Below are positions 8,193 to 17,943 of a DNA stretch of 64,000 nucleotides, one piece after another. Below the pieces are notes generated by a model, which saw only the letters and a list, made by a program, of their open reading frames with translations, was not told where the DNA came from and did no database searches. The stretch is from NCBI GenBank assembly GCA_964371055.1, contig CAYJLF010000015.1, forward strand, positions 96,495 to 160,494. Reading direction: 5' to 3'. Position 1 is the stretch's first letter; each line of letters begins with the position of its first letter. A program made the position numbers and the translations under genes. Origin of the DNA: CAYJLF01 sp964371055. GTDB lineage: Bacteria > Eisenbacteria > RBG-16-71-46 > CAIMUX01.

Positions 8193-11100
8193 CTAGAAGA
8201 TGATGTTCCCGCCGCCGCTCGACACGCTGCCGGTCCCGGTCACCGTGACCGAGACGTCGGCCGTGTTCCCCTGCACGTTGCCGTAGTCGCCCGAGCTGAC
8301 GATCGTGCCGCCGCTCCCGGAGGCGATGTTGCCGACGATCGTGCAGTTGGCGCCGATGCTCTTGATCCCGTCCCCGTTCGACGCGGCGACGACGTTGCCC
8401 TGGATCGCGACGTTGTTCGCACTGTTGTAGATCGCCGCGTTGTTCGCACTGGAGAAGCTCGGAGCGAGGGAGACGTGGTTCCCGAGGATCCGGGCGCGCG
8501 CGGCCCCGCCTCCCAGGCTCTCGATTCCGCGGGCGTAGGAGCTCGAGGACGCCCCGCTGACGCTGACCGTGTTGCCGCTGAAGAGGGTGATGCCGCCGTC
8601 GCTCCGCAGCCCGCCCAGCTCCTCGCCGCCCCCGACGACGGTGACCCGGTTACGGACGAAACGGTTCTCGCCGGCCCCGGCCCAAACGCCGCGGCTTGTA
8701 ACCCCGGTGAAGGTGCACCGCACGACCTCGAGCCCGGTGATCGTCTGGGCCCGAATGCCGAGGTTGCACGGCCCGATCCGGGTCCACCCCACAAACCAGT
8801 CCCCGTTGAGCAGCAGCTCGTTCGCCGACGTCCCCGGCGCCGCATCCCGACCGAACCGGCAGTCGAGGACCTTGCCGTCGATCACCGTCCCCTGGACATC
8901 GATCGCCGGGGCCAAGGTCGAGCTCTTCCGCCAGACCCGGCAGTCGCGGAAGCGCACCCGGTCAATGGTCGCGCTCGAAGCGACGTACAGCACCGTGTCC
9001 GGATCCCAAGTGCCGGTGTAGGTGAACCGGCATCCGTCGAATGCCACCTCCCCGATCGGTTGCGCCGTCGACTCGTGGCCGAAGAGCCGGTTGGTCGCGT
9101 CGGCGCCGGCGCTGTAGACGAAGACGAGGTCGCGGAACCGGATCGAGCCGACGTTCTCCGAGACGTCCGTCACCTTGAACAGCTTGTGGACGCCGCCGTC
9201 GTTGGCGCCCCAGAGGATGCGGGTCTCACCGTGGGCGCTCTGGTAGCCGCTCCCGTCGCCGAGGGCCGCGAGATCCGACTTCCGCGCACCCCGCACGAGG
9301 AGCCCGGAGTGCTCCGGCCCGACCATAATCACCTCGCCGGTGCAGTCGACCGCGCCGACGCAGACGATCTCGACCTCGGGCCGGCCGAGCGCGTCGATCC
9401 GGGACTGCCAGTGCTTCACCCAGCGGAACGCCTCGCCGAGCGTCGCGAAGTCACAGACGCGATTGTCGGCCAAACCCTTGCCGACCGTGATCGAGACCCG
9501 CTGCGTGACCCGAGGCACGCCGGCGCGGATCGTGTCGATGCCGGTGATCGCGCTCGAGTTCGTGGTCACCACGGCAAGCGGAAGGGTGTCGGACGCGAAC
9601 GCCGTCGCCTTCGTCCCGGTCTGCGCGATCGCGCCGGAGGAGGTGATGTAGAGGTAGGCCGTACTGCTCGACGGGATCGTCAGGTCGGTCTGGGGGATCA
9701 CGAGCTTCTTCCCCTCGACCCAGGCGATGCCGGCGGAGATGCGGCAGACCCGGCTCCCCTGGTCGGTCGCCAAGAGCCCGTTCAGCGAAAAGACGCCGGC
9801 GTGCCGGACGTTGTTCGAGATCGACTGGATCTCCGCGATCGCGCCGAGCAGCGACTGGGAAGCGGTCGGCAGCGCGGTGCCGCCGAGCTCGGTCGCGCTG
9901 CTCAAGGGGATCGGCGCTGAGAGGACGTCGTCGTCGAAGGTGAGCGGCACGCCGGATCCGGTCGCCTGGACCTTGGCCGAGGCGCCGGAGAGGGTCAGGT
10001 CCCCGCCGGCCGACAACGCGCCCTCGACGGACAGAGTCGCCTTCCCGGTGGCATGCACGTTCGCAATGGTCACGGCCCGATCGGTGGCGTCATCGACCGC
10101 GATCGAAAACCCGCCGGATTCGTTGCGGAGCCGCCACGAGTTGACGTTGCTGGCCAGGAGCGCAGCCGGACCGGTCGCGCCGGGACCGATCCCCAGCGTG
10201 AGATCGCCCTGGACCTTCAACCCCAGCCGGCCGCCGGCGCCCGCGTTCTTCACCACGACCTGGGATTCGCCGGCCTCGGCGTCGTTGCGCCGGAGCAGGA
10301 GGTCGTTGGCCGATCCGTTCGCCGCCACCACGACTTCGAGATCGACGCTCGCGCCGTCGAACCGGATCCGGTTGCCCGGGGTGGCCTCGGTCCCGTCCCC
10401 GAGGCAGAGATCCGACCAGACGCTGTGCGGCGCCGACCCGCCCTTCGTACCCGGTCGCAGCTGGACCTTCGCCCAAACGTCCATCGTGTCCGCCGCGGGG
10501 TCGTCTCCGATCTCGGCGTCCCCGGTCACGACCTCGGTGATCGACACGATCTCGGTGCCCGAGACCGTAAGGTTCCGGCAGGCCACATCGCCGTCCTCGT
10601 CGACCTGGAACACTCGCGTCGCCCCGTCGGTCCCGATCACACTGAGCTGGGGCGTCTCCGCGTCCGCCGCCGCCGCCCGGACCGCGACCTTGGCATGGCC
10701 GCCCACGAACTCGAGGAACTCCTGCACGAACGCCATGAAGTCTGTGTGCACCGCCTGGCCGGTGTGGGTGATCGTGGTGATCACCTCATCCGCCGCGACC
10801 GACGTCACCTCGGCCAGGAACACCGTGCCGGACTCCCCGGTGAGGTTCACCGCGTCCTTCCGCGTGACGCGGGGTCCGACGAGACAGATGGCGTAGTCGG
10901 ACGCGGTCGTGGACGGAACCGCCTGCTCGAGCGGATCCACCAGGATGCTGTTGTGGCCGCCGGCGTAGGTGACGGTTCCGGTCACGATCGCCGCACCCGG
11001 ATCCACCGCACTCGGACCCGGTCCGCCTTCCTGGACCGGAATGAGCCAGATCCGGACCTGCCGGCCACTGTGGTCGTAGCCCGCCTCGAGCAGGGTGTCG

Positions 11101-11558
11101 ACGATGACGCGCAGTTGCCCCGACTCGACGGTGACGCTGTCCGGGGTTCCGAGAACGCCGACCTCTTCGCGGATCCGCGAGTACTCGAGCTGCCCGGTCC
11201 TGGGGTTCGCTTCCACGCCCTCGACAACGTCGACCGCGCGCAGCCCCACATGGAACAGCGTGCCCGCGCCGGGAGGGATTCTTACCCCCTGGAGGCGCGT
11301 GTCCTCCGCCGCTCCCCCGAGCAGGGTCCCGAGGCCGTCGGTCGCGGCCCAGGCTGCGGCGGGAGCGACATCGACCCGGTTCGCGGTCGCCGCCGGTGCC
11401 ACCGTGATCTGGGAGCCGAACGCTCCGTCGATCGAGTAGACGCGCGCCACCGTCGCCTTGAGCTCGCCGGTCACGTAGCCGACGATCCGGTCTCGGAAAT
11501 CGACCAGGCCGATCGGCCGCCGGTCATAGAAACGCGTCCTCACGCTGTCAGTGGACAT
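8193..11558 (-). CDS. Tail fibre / receptor-binding protein with beta-helix C-terminus
   Basis: A 1121-residue protein. The chosen ATG (MSTDSVRTRFYDRR) lies one base after the gpI stop with a GGGAG site; an ATG seven codons upstream would overlap gpI. Residues 1-260 look like a baseplate-attachment region. The middle (about 260-640) is Gly/Ala/Thr-rich with repeated beta strands (VSGTEIV, LTLSGASAKV). From about residue 690 the pattern matches a right-handed parallel beta-helix: many short strands with repeated G/N turns (FSGNTVSVSG, RILGNHVSLA, IQGNVVAAS, IVGNIASGSG). Such folds in phages bind or cut surface polysaccharide. No chaperone domain is visible at the C-terminus. Confidence 0.85.
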   Translation of the reverse strand: MSTDSVRTRFYDRRPIGLVDFRDRIVGYVTGELKATVARVYSIDGAFGSQITVAPAATANRVDVAPAAAWAATDGLGTLLGGAAEDTRLQGVRIPPGAGTLFHVGLRAVDVVEGVEANPRTGQLEYSRIREEVGVLGTPDSVTVESGQLRVIVDTLLEAGYDHSGRQVRIWLIPVQEGGPGPSAVDPGAAIVTGTVTYAGGHNSILVDPLEQAVPSTTASDYAICLVGPRVTRKDAVNLTGESGTVFLAEVTSVAADEVITTITHTGQAVHTDFMAFVQEFLEFVGGHAKVAVRAAAADAETPQLSVIGTDGATRVFQVDEDGDVACRNLTVSGTEIVSITEVVTGDAEIGDDPAADTMDVWAKVQLRPGTKGGSAPHSVWSDLCLGDGTEATPGNRIRFDGASVDLEVVVAANGSANDLLLRRNDAEAGESQVVVKNAGAGGRLGLKVQGDLTLGIGPGATGPAALLASNVNSWRLRNESGGFSIAVDDATDRAVTIANVHATGKATLSVEGALSAGGDLTLSGASAKVQATGSGVPLTFDDDVLSAPIPLSSATELGGTALPTASQSLLGAIAEIQSISNNVRHAGVFSLNGLLATDQGSRVCRISAGIAWVEGKKLVIPQTDLTIPSSSTAYLYITSSGAIAQTGTKATAFASDTLPLAVVTTNSSAITGIDTIRAGVPRVTQRVSITVGKGLADNRVCDFATLGEAFRWVKHWQSRIDALGRPEVEIVCVGAVDCTGEVIMVGPEHSGLLVRGARKSDLAALGDGSGYQSAHGETRILWGANDGGVHKLFKVTDVSENVGSIRFRDLVFVYSAGADATNRLFGHESTAQPIGEVAFDGCRFTYTGTWDPDTVLYVASSATIDRVRFRDCRVWRKSSTLAPAIDVQGTVIDGKVLDCRFGRDAAPGTSANELLLNGDWFVGWTRIGPCNLGIRAQTITGLEVVRCTFTGVTSRGVWAGAGENRFVRNRVTVVGGGEELGGLRSDGGITLFSGNTVSVSGASSSSYARGIESLGGGAARARILGNHVSLAPSFSSANNAAIYNSANNVAIQGNVVAASNGDGIKSIGANCTIVGNIASGSGGTIVSSGDYGNVQGNTADVSVTVTGTGSVSSGGGNIIF

Positions 11559-11559
11559 G

Positions 11560-12747
11560 CTACTCCCATCCGGGGCCAAGCGTTACGCCGGCCGGTCCCA
11601 CCGTCGCGACCCGCGCCGGGACGCGCCACACCTCGACATCGTCGACCCCGATCACACCCGTGTTGCCCGAGTCGGCTCCGACACTCACATCCCCGGACAC
11701 GATGCTCGGCGTCGCCTCACCGCCGTCACTCGACTCATACTGCAAGACCTCATCGACCCACAGCCGGAAAAACGGGACGTCCCCGGACCGCAGCGCTTCG
11801 ACGCGCAGTTGGTACCATGCGCCGGGCACCATGCTGATGCCGCCGGTCAGATCGGCCTCGTAGATCGTGGTCGGACCCGAGCCCGCATTGAGCTCCAGCC
11901 GCAGCTGCGGCGACGCGTCGGACACGCTGAGCTCGTAGTACCCACCGATCAGCAGCATCATCCGCGCCGTGTCGAACCACCGGACCTGGAGCCGATCCCC
12001 GGACTCCGCGAGCCGGAACCACAGCGTGACGACATAGTTCGTCAGTTCGAACGGCGACACCGTCGTCAGCACGGCCCGCTCCAGGGCGCCCGGAGGAAGC
12101 GAGAAGATACCGTCCTCGATCGACGCCGCGGCGCCGGCGCTCTCCCACCGGTCGCGGGTGCCGGAGAACCGGTCCAGGAAGTCGAGAAGCACGACCTCGA
12201 TCCGCTCGCCCGCCGGCCGGCTCAGGCGCACCAGTTCCAGGAGGATCCCCGGGGCGAGCGATCCGTCATCCATCACCCGGAGCTGCGTCGTTCGATCCGC
12301 GTCGTCCCCGAGCAGGACCGTGCCGGCCCCGTCCCGGTCCGGCCCCACGACGAACTCCTCGACCAGCAGGCGGGCGTCGAACCAGTCGATCAGCCAGGGC
12401 TCGCGGCCGGTCAGGGCGCGCGCCGTCGCCAGCAGGCCCTGCGCCGTCCCCTTGGTCCGCCAGAACGGGATCGCCACGCCGATCAACCGGCGCAGCGTCA
12501 ACGCATCCGCCTCGTCGAAGGCCGGGTCCAGGTCGGAGGCGAAGCCGACATGGGCCTTGAGGTGCCGCAGCAACCGGTCCGGGCAGCGCGCCGGATCGTC
12601 GGTTTCCTCCAGGCTCCGGATCGAATCCTCGATCCGGTCCATGATCTCCTGCGGCTTTTCCAGGATGCGGCGCAGCAGGCCATCGCCCTGCTCGTCGGCC
12701 AAACGGAGCGGCTCGATCAACGCGCCGTACAGGGTCGGCTTCTCCAC
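11560..12747 (-). CDS. Baseplate/tail protein gpI (P2 family) with LamG-like C-terminus
   Basis: A 395-residue protein with a GTG start behind GGGAGG. The N-terminal 150 residues match the P2 gpI pattern: LYGALIEPLRLADEQGDGLLRRILE...LRHLKAHVGF...LTLRRLIGVAIPFWRTKGT...LTGREPWLIDWFD. The C-terminal 190 residues (TVSPFELTNYVVTLWFRLAESGDRLQVRWFD...WYQLRVEAL...DDVEVWR) have the strand pattern of a concanavalin/LamG-like sandwich, not normally part of gpI. It lies between baseplate J and the fibre, the usual P2/PBSX order, and should anchor the fibre. Confidence 0.85.
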   Translation of the reverse strand: MEKPTLYGALIEPLRLADEQGDGLLRRILEKPQEIMDRIEDSIRSLEETDDPARCPDRLLRHLKAHVGFASDLDPAFDEADALTLRRLIGVAIPFWRTKGTAQGLLATARALTGREPWLIDWFDARLLVEEFVVGPDRDGAGTVLLGDDADRTTQLRVMDDGSLAPGILLELVRLSRPAGERIEVVLLDFLDRFSGTRDRWESAGAAASIEDGIFSLPPGALERAVLTTVSPFELTNYVVTLWFRLAESGDRLQVRWFDTARMMLLIGGYYELSVSDASPQLRLELNAGSGPTTIYEADLTGGISMVPGAWYQLRVEALRSGDVPFFRLWVDEVLQYESSDGGEATPSIVSGDVSVGADSGNTGVIGVDDVEVWRVPARVATVGPAGVTLGPGWE

Positions 12748-12756
12748 CGCACCTCC

Positions 12757-14928
12757 CTACGGGACGTAGGTGATCGTCAACGTGCCCAGGGCCGGCAGCT
12801 CCCGCTCCGCGAGGGTGACGTTGGCCGCCGGCGCGACCAGGTCGACCTTCCGCGGGGAGGGAGCCGTGTTCATGATGGCCGCCACGATCCGGCTCGTCGG
12901 AACCTCGCCACCGAAGGCCCACTCGAAGTTGACCCCGTCGCTCTTCCGCGCCAGGGGGGTGAGGAGTTGCCCGAGCGCGGTCTCCACCGCCGCCCGGCTG
13001 CCGCCGTGGAGCGTGAGCTCGATGTCGATCGGCCGCGGGGTGAAGTTGGTCGCGCTCAGCCGCTGGTTCAGCACGAGCACGCCCCGGGTGTCGCCGGAGC
13101 CGTTGAAGTACGCCTCAAGCTCGGTCAGGTAGGAGGCGGTCGCGGCACCCCCGCTGCTCCCCACCACGACGGCCTGCACCGTCTTCGGTCCGAGGGCCTC
13201 CTCGATCGCGAGAGCCCGGCCAAACGGCCGGGACCCGTCCGCGGCGGTAAACGCCGCGGTCAGGTGCTCGATGTCGTCCCGGGTCACCCCCTTCGACAGG
13301 GTGCGGAGCGTGGCCGGGCCCGACAGCTTCACCTGTTCGAGGGACTCGGGGGTCGCTCCATCCGCCGGCGCGTAGCCCGAAGCGGCCCGCGGGTTGGTCA
13401 CCGACTCGACATACGAGTTGCCACCCCGGTTGATCGAGATCGCACCGGGGCCGACGTTCCCGTTCTGGTCCGCGGGGATGGTGCGGTAGGCCGCGCGCAC
13501 GTTGTCGGAGCCGGCCGAAGGGATCCGGCCGTTCGTCCCGTCCCCGAACCGCAGCGTGGCCCTCCCCTCGTCATCGAAGCGGACGAGGAAGTGGCGATCG
13601 GTCGCGATGCTGTTGGAGAAGTCGGAGACCCGCGTCCACTCCACCCACTCCGCCCCCTCGTAACACCAGAGCCTCAACGTCGCATCATCGACCACCGGGT
13701 AGTTCGCCAGCTCGAAGCTCTGGGACGGCTCTCCGCTCGACGAGCCGAGCGGGTAGTCCTCGCGACTCTCCCCCTGGCTGGCCGAGCCGAACAGGTAGCG
13801 AGCCCCGGCCGTGAAGTCGATAGCCGCGATCGCCGGCGTTTCGGGCAGCGAGTCGACCGCGATGACCCGGAAACGGATCCAGTACCCCAGATCCCCGGAT
13901 CCGGGCCCGAGGGACGTACGATCCCAACTCCGCGTCGCGGTCTGCGGCAGCGTCCAGGACACGGTCTGCGCGCCGGCCGCACTCAGCCGCTCCGTGCCAT
14001 CGCTGAGGCCGGGCAGCTCCTGCCAGTGGGCGCCGACCGTGTAGTCGGACGGGTCGGTCGACACCGTGCCCTGCCCGAGCAGTGTCGCGGTCTCGACCAG
14101 GTTGACCCCGCCCTCGTAGGCAACCTCGAGCTCATCCTCGAACGCTCCGGTGACGTTGCTCCGCACTCGGACCCGGGTGCCCGATCGATCGGCCTCGCCG
14201 AGCCACGACGTCAGGTCGAGCACGAGGTGGTCGGACTCTTGCGTCACCGCATCGGGCGCCGCGTCGGCCAGGTCGGCGTCGTACACCTCCCAAACCCCGG
14301 CCGTGATCCCGGAAGCCGGCACCGTGATCTCGACGCCGAGCTCGTCCGTCATCGCATCCCGATGGCCGAAGCACAGCAGATCCCCCGGGCCCGGAGACGC
14401 TCCCCAGCCGGGTGTGAACGCCGATCCCGCATGCTCGGTCCAGGTCTCCGTCGCCGCGTCGTAGCTCCGGATCCATCCCAGCTGGTCGGTCCGGGCCGTG
14501 ACGATGTCGGTCAAGGTCTCGAACACGACTCCGGCCGCTCCCCCAGTGCCTTCGGTCGCGAACCGCGACCGGGCCGGGACCACGACCGCCTCCGCCGCGA
14601 AGTCGCGCGAGAGCTTGAACACCAGTTCCGCCGCCGCCGGCGCGGCCTGCCGCAACTGGACCCCGATCAGGGCGAGATGGGCCGCCACCGCCGGCCGGGT
14701 CTTCGCCGTCGGCAGGAACCGCTCGTTGGCCACCGCATCGAGGAGCTTGTTGTTCAGGTCCGCGGCCAGGGCGAAGGCACGGAGCAGTTGGATGAACGGC
14801 TCGTGGGGATCCTCATCGCTCAACTCGGGCAGCCGGGCCCGCTTGTCGACGATGAGCTCCTCGAGGATCTCAGGGTAGTAGAAGGCCGTGTACTGGAACG
14901 GCGGGGTGCGGATCTCCGTGCTCGCCAT
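12757..14928 (-). CDS. Baseplate J protein (gp47 / gpJ / XkdT family)
   Basis: A 723-residue protein; the ATG in TGATG overlaps the gp25 stop. The N-terminus has the family look: TPPFQYTAFYYPEILEELI...PHEPFIQLLRAFALAADLNNKLLDAVANERFLPTAKTRPAVAAHLALIG. The C-terminal half carries the gpJ core (VESVTNPRAASGYAPADGATPESLEQVKLSGPATLRTLSKGVTRDDIEHL). It is larger than P2 gpJ (about 300 residues) because of a beta-rich insertion at about 120-420. It forms the baseplate wedge with gp25 and gpI. Confidence 0.88.
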   Translation of the reverse strand: MASTEIRTPPFQYTAFYYPEILEELIVDKRARLPELSDEDPHEPFIQLLRAFALAADLNNKLLDAVANERFLPTAKTRPAVAAHLALIGVQLRQAAPAAAELVFKLSRDFAAEAVVVPARSRFATEGTGGAAGVVFETLTDIVTARTDQLGWIRSYDAATETWTEHAGSAFTPGWGASPGPGDLLCFGHRDAMTDELGVEITVPASGITAGVWEVYDADLADAAPDAVTQESDHLVLDLTSWLGEADRSGTRVRVRSNVTGAFEDELEVAYEGGVNLVETATLLGQGTVSTDPSDYTVGAHWQELPGLSDGTERLSAAGAQTVSWTLPQTATRSWDRTSLGPGSGDLGYWIRFRVIAVDSLPETPAIAAIDFTAGARYLFGSASQGESREDYPLGSSSGEPSQSFELANYPVVDDATLRLWCYEGAEWVEWTRVSDFSNSIATDRHFLVRFDDEGRATLRFGDGTNGRIPSAGSDNVRAAYRTIPADQNGNVGPGAISINRGGNSYVESVTNPRAASGYAPADGATPESLEQVKLSGPATLRTLSKGVTRDDIEHLTAAFTAADGSRPFGRALAIEEALGPKTVQAVVVGSSGGAATASYLTELEAYFNGSGDTRGVLVLNQRLSATNFTPRPIDIELTLHGGSRAAVETALGQLLTPLARKSDGVNFEWAFGGEVPTSRIVAAIMNTAPSPRKVDLVAPAANVTLAERELPALGTLTITYVP

Positions 14929-15308
14929 CAACGCCCCCCGGCGAAGGTGGCCGAGCCGTAGAGCAGCTCGAGCTCCGCTTCCTCGGTGGTTTCGAGGTTG
15001 ATGTAGCGCAGCTGCACCACGAGCCCGTCATCCTCCCGCGCGAAGATCGGATAGCCGAGCACGAGCCGGGCACGTCCTTCCCGCTCCAGGCGGCGGAACA
15101 GCGACGAGACCCGGCCGCGGATCCGGCCTCGGACCGCCTCGGTATCGTTGTCGAACACCAGGTCCGCTCCGATGCCCAGATCCTGAAACGGGTTCTCGGA
15201 TTCGCAGAGGCTCAGGGACAGCAGGATGATGTTGCGGAGCTGCTCCTCGCCCGCACAAACGGCGAGACCCCCGGCCTCGACCCGAATCGGAACCCCTAGA
15301 CCCTTCAT
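14928..15308 (-). CDS. Baseplate wedge protein gp25 / gpW family (XkdS-like)
   Basis: A 126-residue protein matching gp25 size. EEQLRNIILLSLSLCESENPFQDLGIGADLVF is the conserved wedge motif (R.I...L.T..GER.......G) in divergent form, followed by a beta sheet with YPIFAREDDGLVVQLRYINLETTEE. It is coupled to the baseplate J gene by TGATG, as in other contractile systems. It should be part of the wedge triggering sheath contraction. Confidence 0.85.
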   Translation of the reverse strand: MKGLGVPIRVEAGGLAVCAGEEQLRNIILLSLSLCESENPFQDLGIGADLVFDNDTEAVRGRIRGRVSSLFRRLEREGRARLVLGYPIFAREDDGLVVQLRYINLETTEEAELELLYGSATFAGGR

Positions 15309-15317
15309 ACCGCCTCC

Positions 15318-15905
15318 CTAGAAAACCCGGCAAACATTGGTGATCGGCAAGGGCCCGGCCGGCGGCGGCGTCGTGTCCAGCCCGGTGATCGTGACTAGCA
15401 CGTCCGTCGTCGTCGCAGCATGGAACGCGGCCGCAATCGCCTCGATCCGAGCCCCGGCGTCGTCGGTCAAGGCGTCGAACAACGCGAGGAGCGCCGATCT
15501 GAGGTTCACGCCGTTGACCGAGGTCACGACGCTCTGGATCTCGACCGAGAAGATCCCGTTGCCCCCGACATTCGGGCACGGCCCACCCGGAGCCGGCACG
15601 GCTCCGATCGCGAAGACCGCTCCGGTCCAGTAGGTGACGAAGGCGTACCGGAACGCGAGCGCCGCGGCCGCCGAGGACCATGAGCCGGTGAGTCGGTTGA
15701 CCAGTTCCGCGTGGAACATGGCCGGGTACTTCGTCACGACCGCATCGCCGGACACATCCTCCGCGTCCGTGGCATAGGTGTCGTAGGCGTCGACCCAGAG
15801 CTGGATCGCCTCCGATCGCGACGCCGGCCAGGCGAACGAGGGATGCTCGGGGTCCATGAAGCGGCTGAGCTCGCCCGCCAGTTTGGCCTGGCTCAGCGCC
15901 ATCAC
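15318..15905 (-). CDS. Baseplate-region protein of unknown function
   Basis: A 195-residue protein whose start overlaps the spike stop. It begins MALSQAKLAGELSRFMDPEHPSFAWPASRSEAIQLWVDAYDTYA, a helical region, followed by alternating helices and a C-terminal strand-rich end (VLVTITGLDTTPPPAGPLPI). The position between spike and gp25 corresponds to small wedge/hub accessories such as XkdR in PBSX, but similarity is not evident. It could be a capsule or spike-plug protein. Confidence 0.6.
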   Translation of the reverse strand: MMALSQAKLAGELSRFMDPEHPSFAWPASRSEAIQLWVDAYDTYATDAEDVSGDAVVTKYPAMFHAELVNRLTGSWSSAAAALAFRYAFVTYWTGAVFAIGAVPAPGGPCPNVGGNGIFSVEIQSVVTSVNGVNLRSALLALFDALTDDAGARIEAIAAAFHAATTTDVLVTITGLDTTPPPAGPLPITNVCRVF

Positions 15906-16579
15906 TTCACCGTGTGGTTCGCCGAGAGGGCGGAGTTCGGCAATCCGGTTGCCGACACGGTCGGCGGCCCCGAGGGACCGACGCCCGTCGGGTGGATGTG
16001 CGTGTTGTACTTCTGCTGCACGAACTCATCGAGCCATGCTTTGACGTCTTCGCCCCGCAACAAGTGCGTGTCGGCCGCTTCGTCGATCTTCACGTGCGGT
16101 GCATGGAGCGTCATCGTCCCATCCGGCGCGATCCCGACGTACGCACTCCCGCTCGCATGCCGGATCGTGATCGTCTCGCCGCCCGCACTGTCGTCGAACA
16201 CCAGGAGGTGACCCGATGGTGTGCGGTACCCCCGCCGCTCCGGGTACTTGCCTCCGGTCAACTCGGGATCCGGCGCGGCCGTCGCCGGGATCGGAGCCGG
16301 GAAGTAGCGCGGCAGCGGATGGGTAAGCAGCGCCTCGTACGGCCCCGCGTCGGCCGGATGCGACTGCATGACCTCCAGGGTCACGACGGTCCCGGGCCGC
16401 GGCACGTCGAACCACCCGGCCACCACGCCGGCCTCGGATCCCTGGCTGGACACCGCCGCTCCCGGCTCGACCCAGAACGGGAACTCCGCGTCACTCCCCA
16501 CCAGGTCGGCGCAGCGCACCCGGATCCGCCCGAGCCGCTTCGGGTCGTTGACCCGGGTCACGACGGCGTTGTACCTCAC
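15902..16579 (-). CDS. Baseplate spike / gp5-like OB-fold protein
   Basis: A 225-residue protein. MRYNAVVTRVNDPKRLGRIRVRCADLVG is the typical OB-fold start of gp5/gpV/VgrG spikes (V....DP..LGRI.V). It continues with PRPGTVVTLEVMQ, then a linker and short beta-prism strands (HLLVFDDSAGGETITIRHASGSAYVGIAPDGTMTL). The end, NTHIHPTGVGPSGPPT, is the H-x-H-P motif common near spike C-termini. No lysozyme domain is present. It overlaps the hub gene by ATGA. Confidence 0.88.
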   Translation of the reverse strand: MRYNAVVTRVNDPKRLGRIRVRCADLVGSDAEFPFWVEPGAAVSSQGSEAGVVAGWFDVPRPGTVVTLEVMQSHPADAGPYEALLTHPLPRYFPAPIPATAAPDPELTGGKYPERRGYRTPSGHLLVFDDSAGGETITIRHASGSAYVGIAPDGTMTLHAPHVKIDEAADTHLLRGEDVKAWLDEFVQQKYNTHIHPTGVGPSGPPTVSATGLPNSALSANHTVK

Positions 16580-17943
16580 GGCATCACCTTGTTCGCCTGG
16601 AACTCGCAGGTGTAGGGCAGTCCGCCGCCCCCCACGCGGTAGAGGTGCTTGACCCAGTTGAACTGCCAGACGCCGCTCAGGCGTCCGACCCCTTCGATCA
16701 GGTGGACCTGCCGCCGCTTCAACGTCTCGACCCCGACGACGCGTCCCCGGGCGGTGATGAACCCGTCCTTCCGCATCTGGAACCAGCGCCGGGCGTAGTT
16801 CGCGGCCTCCTCGAGCGACCGGAACGGACGCCCCGTCACCACATCGATCGCCACGCCCGCGGCCGCCATCCGAAACCGCGTCGCGCTGTCGAGCGCCCGT
16901 GTGATCAGCTGGTCGTCGCTATCCGCCGTCCCGTCATCGGCCTCGTCCTTCCGCTGTGCCCGTGCGATCCGGCCGCCCAGCCGCGTCCACTTCGGATCCG
17001 GCCCCATCGCATCCTCGACCTCGGTCAGTGCGATCCAGGACTGCGATTGCTCGTCCCACGCCAGCACCGTGATCTGCGTCACGTTGTCCCGGATCCCGTA
17101 CTCAGGCTCGAAGCTGAGCAGGGTGGAACGGTCCCCGTCGCCGTAGACGAAGCGCAGTTCCGGCACCTGGCCGCGGAGCGGAGATCTCCAGTGCAGGACC
17201 CAGCGGCGCCGCTGCTCATCCCAGTCGATCCAGAACTCCCGGTCGTTGAGGTTGGCAAGCGATCGAATCATCTCCAGGTCACTCATCCCCGCGGGTTGGA
17301 ACAGGCCCTCGTCGGCCCCCCGCCCCCCTCGGACCGGCGCCGGCTCGATGTCCTGCTCGAGGCCCCAGCGCTCGGCGAGCTTCTCCACGATCTCGTGGTC
17401 AGCGAGTCCGACGTAGGGCGTCGCGTCGGCCGGCGCCGAGCCCGGCTCCGCGTCGCTTTCCGGCGGCTTCGCCTCCCGCGCGCGGGTCTCCGCCCCGCCG
17501 GCGATCACGCCCTCCATGTTCGCCATCAGGTAGCTCTTGTCGTAGCCCCGCACCGTGAGCGTCGGCACTCCGGACTGGGGGTACCGCGGGAGGTGTTTGG
17601 CCAGCACGGCCCGACCGACGAACGTGTCCGCTCGCCCGTACCCGAGATAGAGCGACGCCTCGTTCCCGGGCTGGAACGCCTTGTGCGCGATCAGGTCCGG
17701 GGGATCGTCGGGTCCCGCGGACAGCGCGAATCCCGGATTCAGAGCCGTCACCTCGAGCTGATCGGCGATGTCGATGGAGCTCTCGAAGCTGACATCCCGG
17801 ATCAGGCGAGCCAGGTCTCCGGTGACCTCCTTGCCCTCGACCACGAGAGCGAAGACCGGTGCCAGATCCTCGCCCAGCCCGCGGGTCAGCCGGTCGCGCC
17901 GGCCGAGCGCCGCGAACGCCTCCAGGTGGTCGGGGCGGCTCAC
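16576..17943 (-). CDS. Baseplate hub protein (gpD / gp27 / XkdQ-like)
   Basis: A 455-residue protein with a GTG start in a GTGA overlap. LAPVFALVVEGKEVTGDLARLIRDVSFESSIDIADQLEVTALN and YLGYGRADTFVGRAVLAKHLPRYPQSGVPTLTVRGYDKSYLMA show the late-control-gpD/gp27 arrangement of two barrel domains; a central domain (YVGLADHEIVEKLAERWGLEQDIEP) and a C-terminal LIEGVGRLSGVWQFNWVKHLYRVGGGG follow. It lies between the LysM protein and the spike, the expected place for the hub that joins tube to spike. Confidence 0.87.
   Translation of the reverse strand: MSRPDHLEAFAALGRRDRLTRGLGEDLAPVFALVVEGKEVTGDLARLIRDVSFESSIDIADQLEVTALNPGFALSAGPDDPPDLIAHKAFQPGNEASLYLGYGRADTFVGRAVLAKHLPRYPQSGVPTLTVRGYDKSYLMANMEGVIAGGAETRAREAKPPESDAEPGSAPADATPYVGLADHEIVEKLAERWGLEQDIEPAPVRGGRGADEGLFQPAGMSDLEMIRSLANLNDREFWIDWDEQRRRWVLHWRSPLRGQVPELRFVYGDGDRSTLLSFEPEYGIRDNVTQITVLAWDEQSQSWIALTEVEDAMGPDPKWTRLGGRIARAQRKDEADDGTADSDDQLITRALDSATRFRMAAAGVAIDVVTGRPFRSLEEAANYARRWFQMRKDGFITARGRVVGVETLKRRQVHLIEGVGRLSGVWQFNWVKHLYRVGGGGLPYTCEFQANKVMP

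Noticed and set aside
11551..14961. Very long plus-strand frame across baseplate genes
   Set aside because: Arg/Pro/Gly-rich, no domain, spans several real genes on the other strand.
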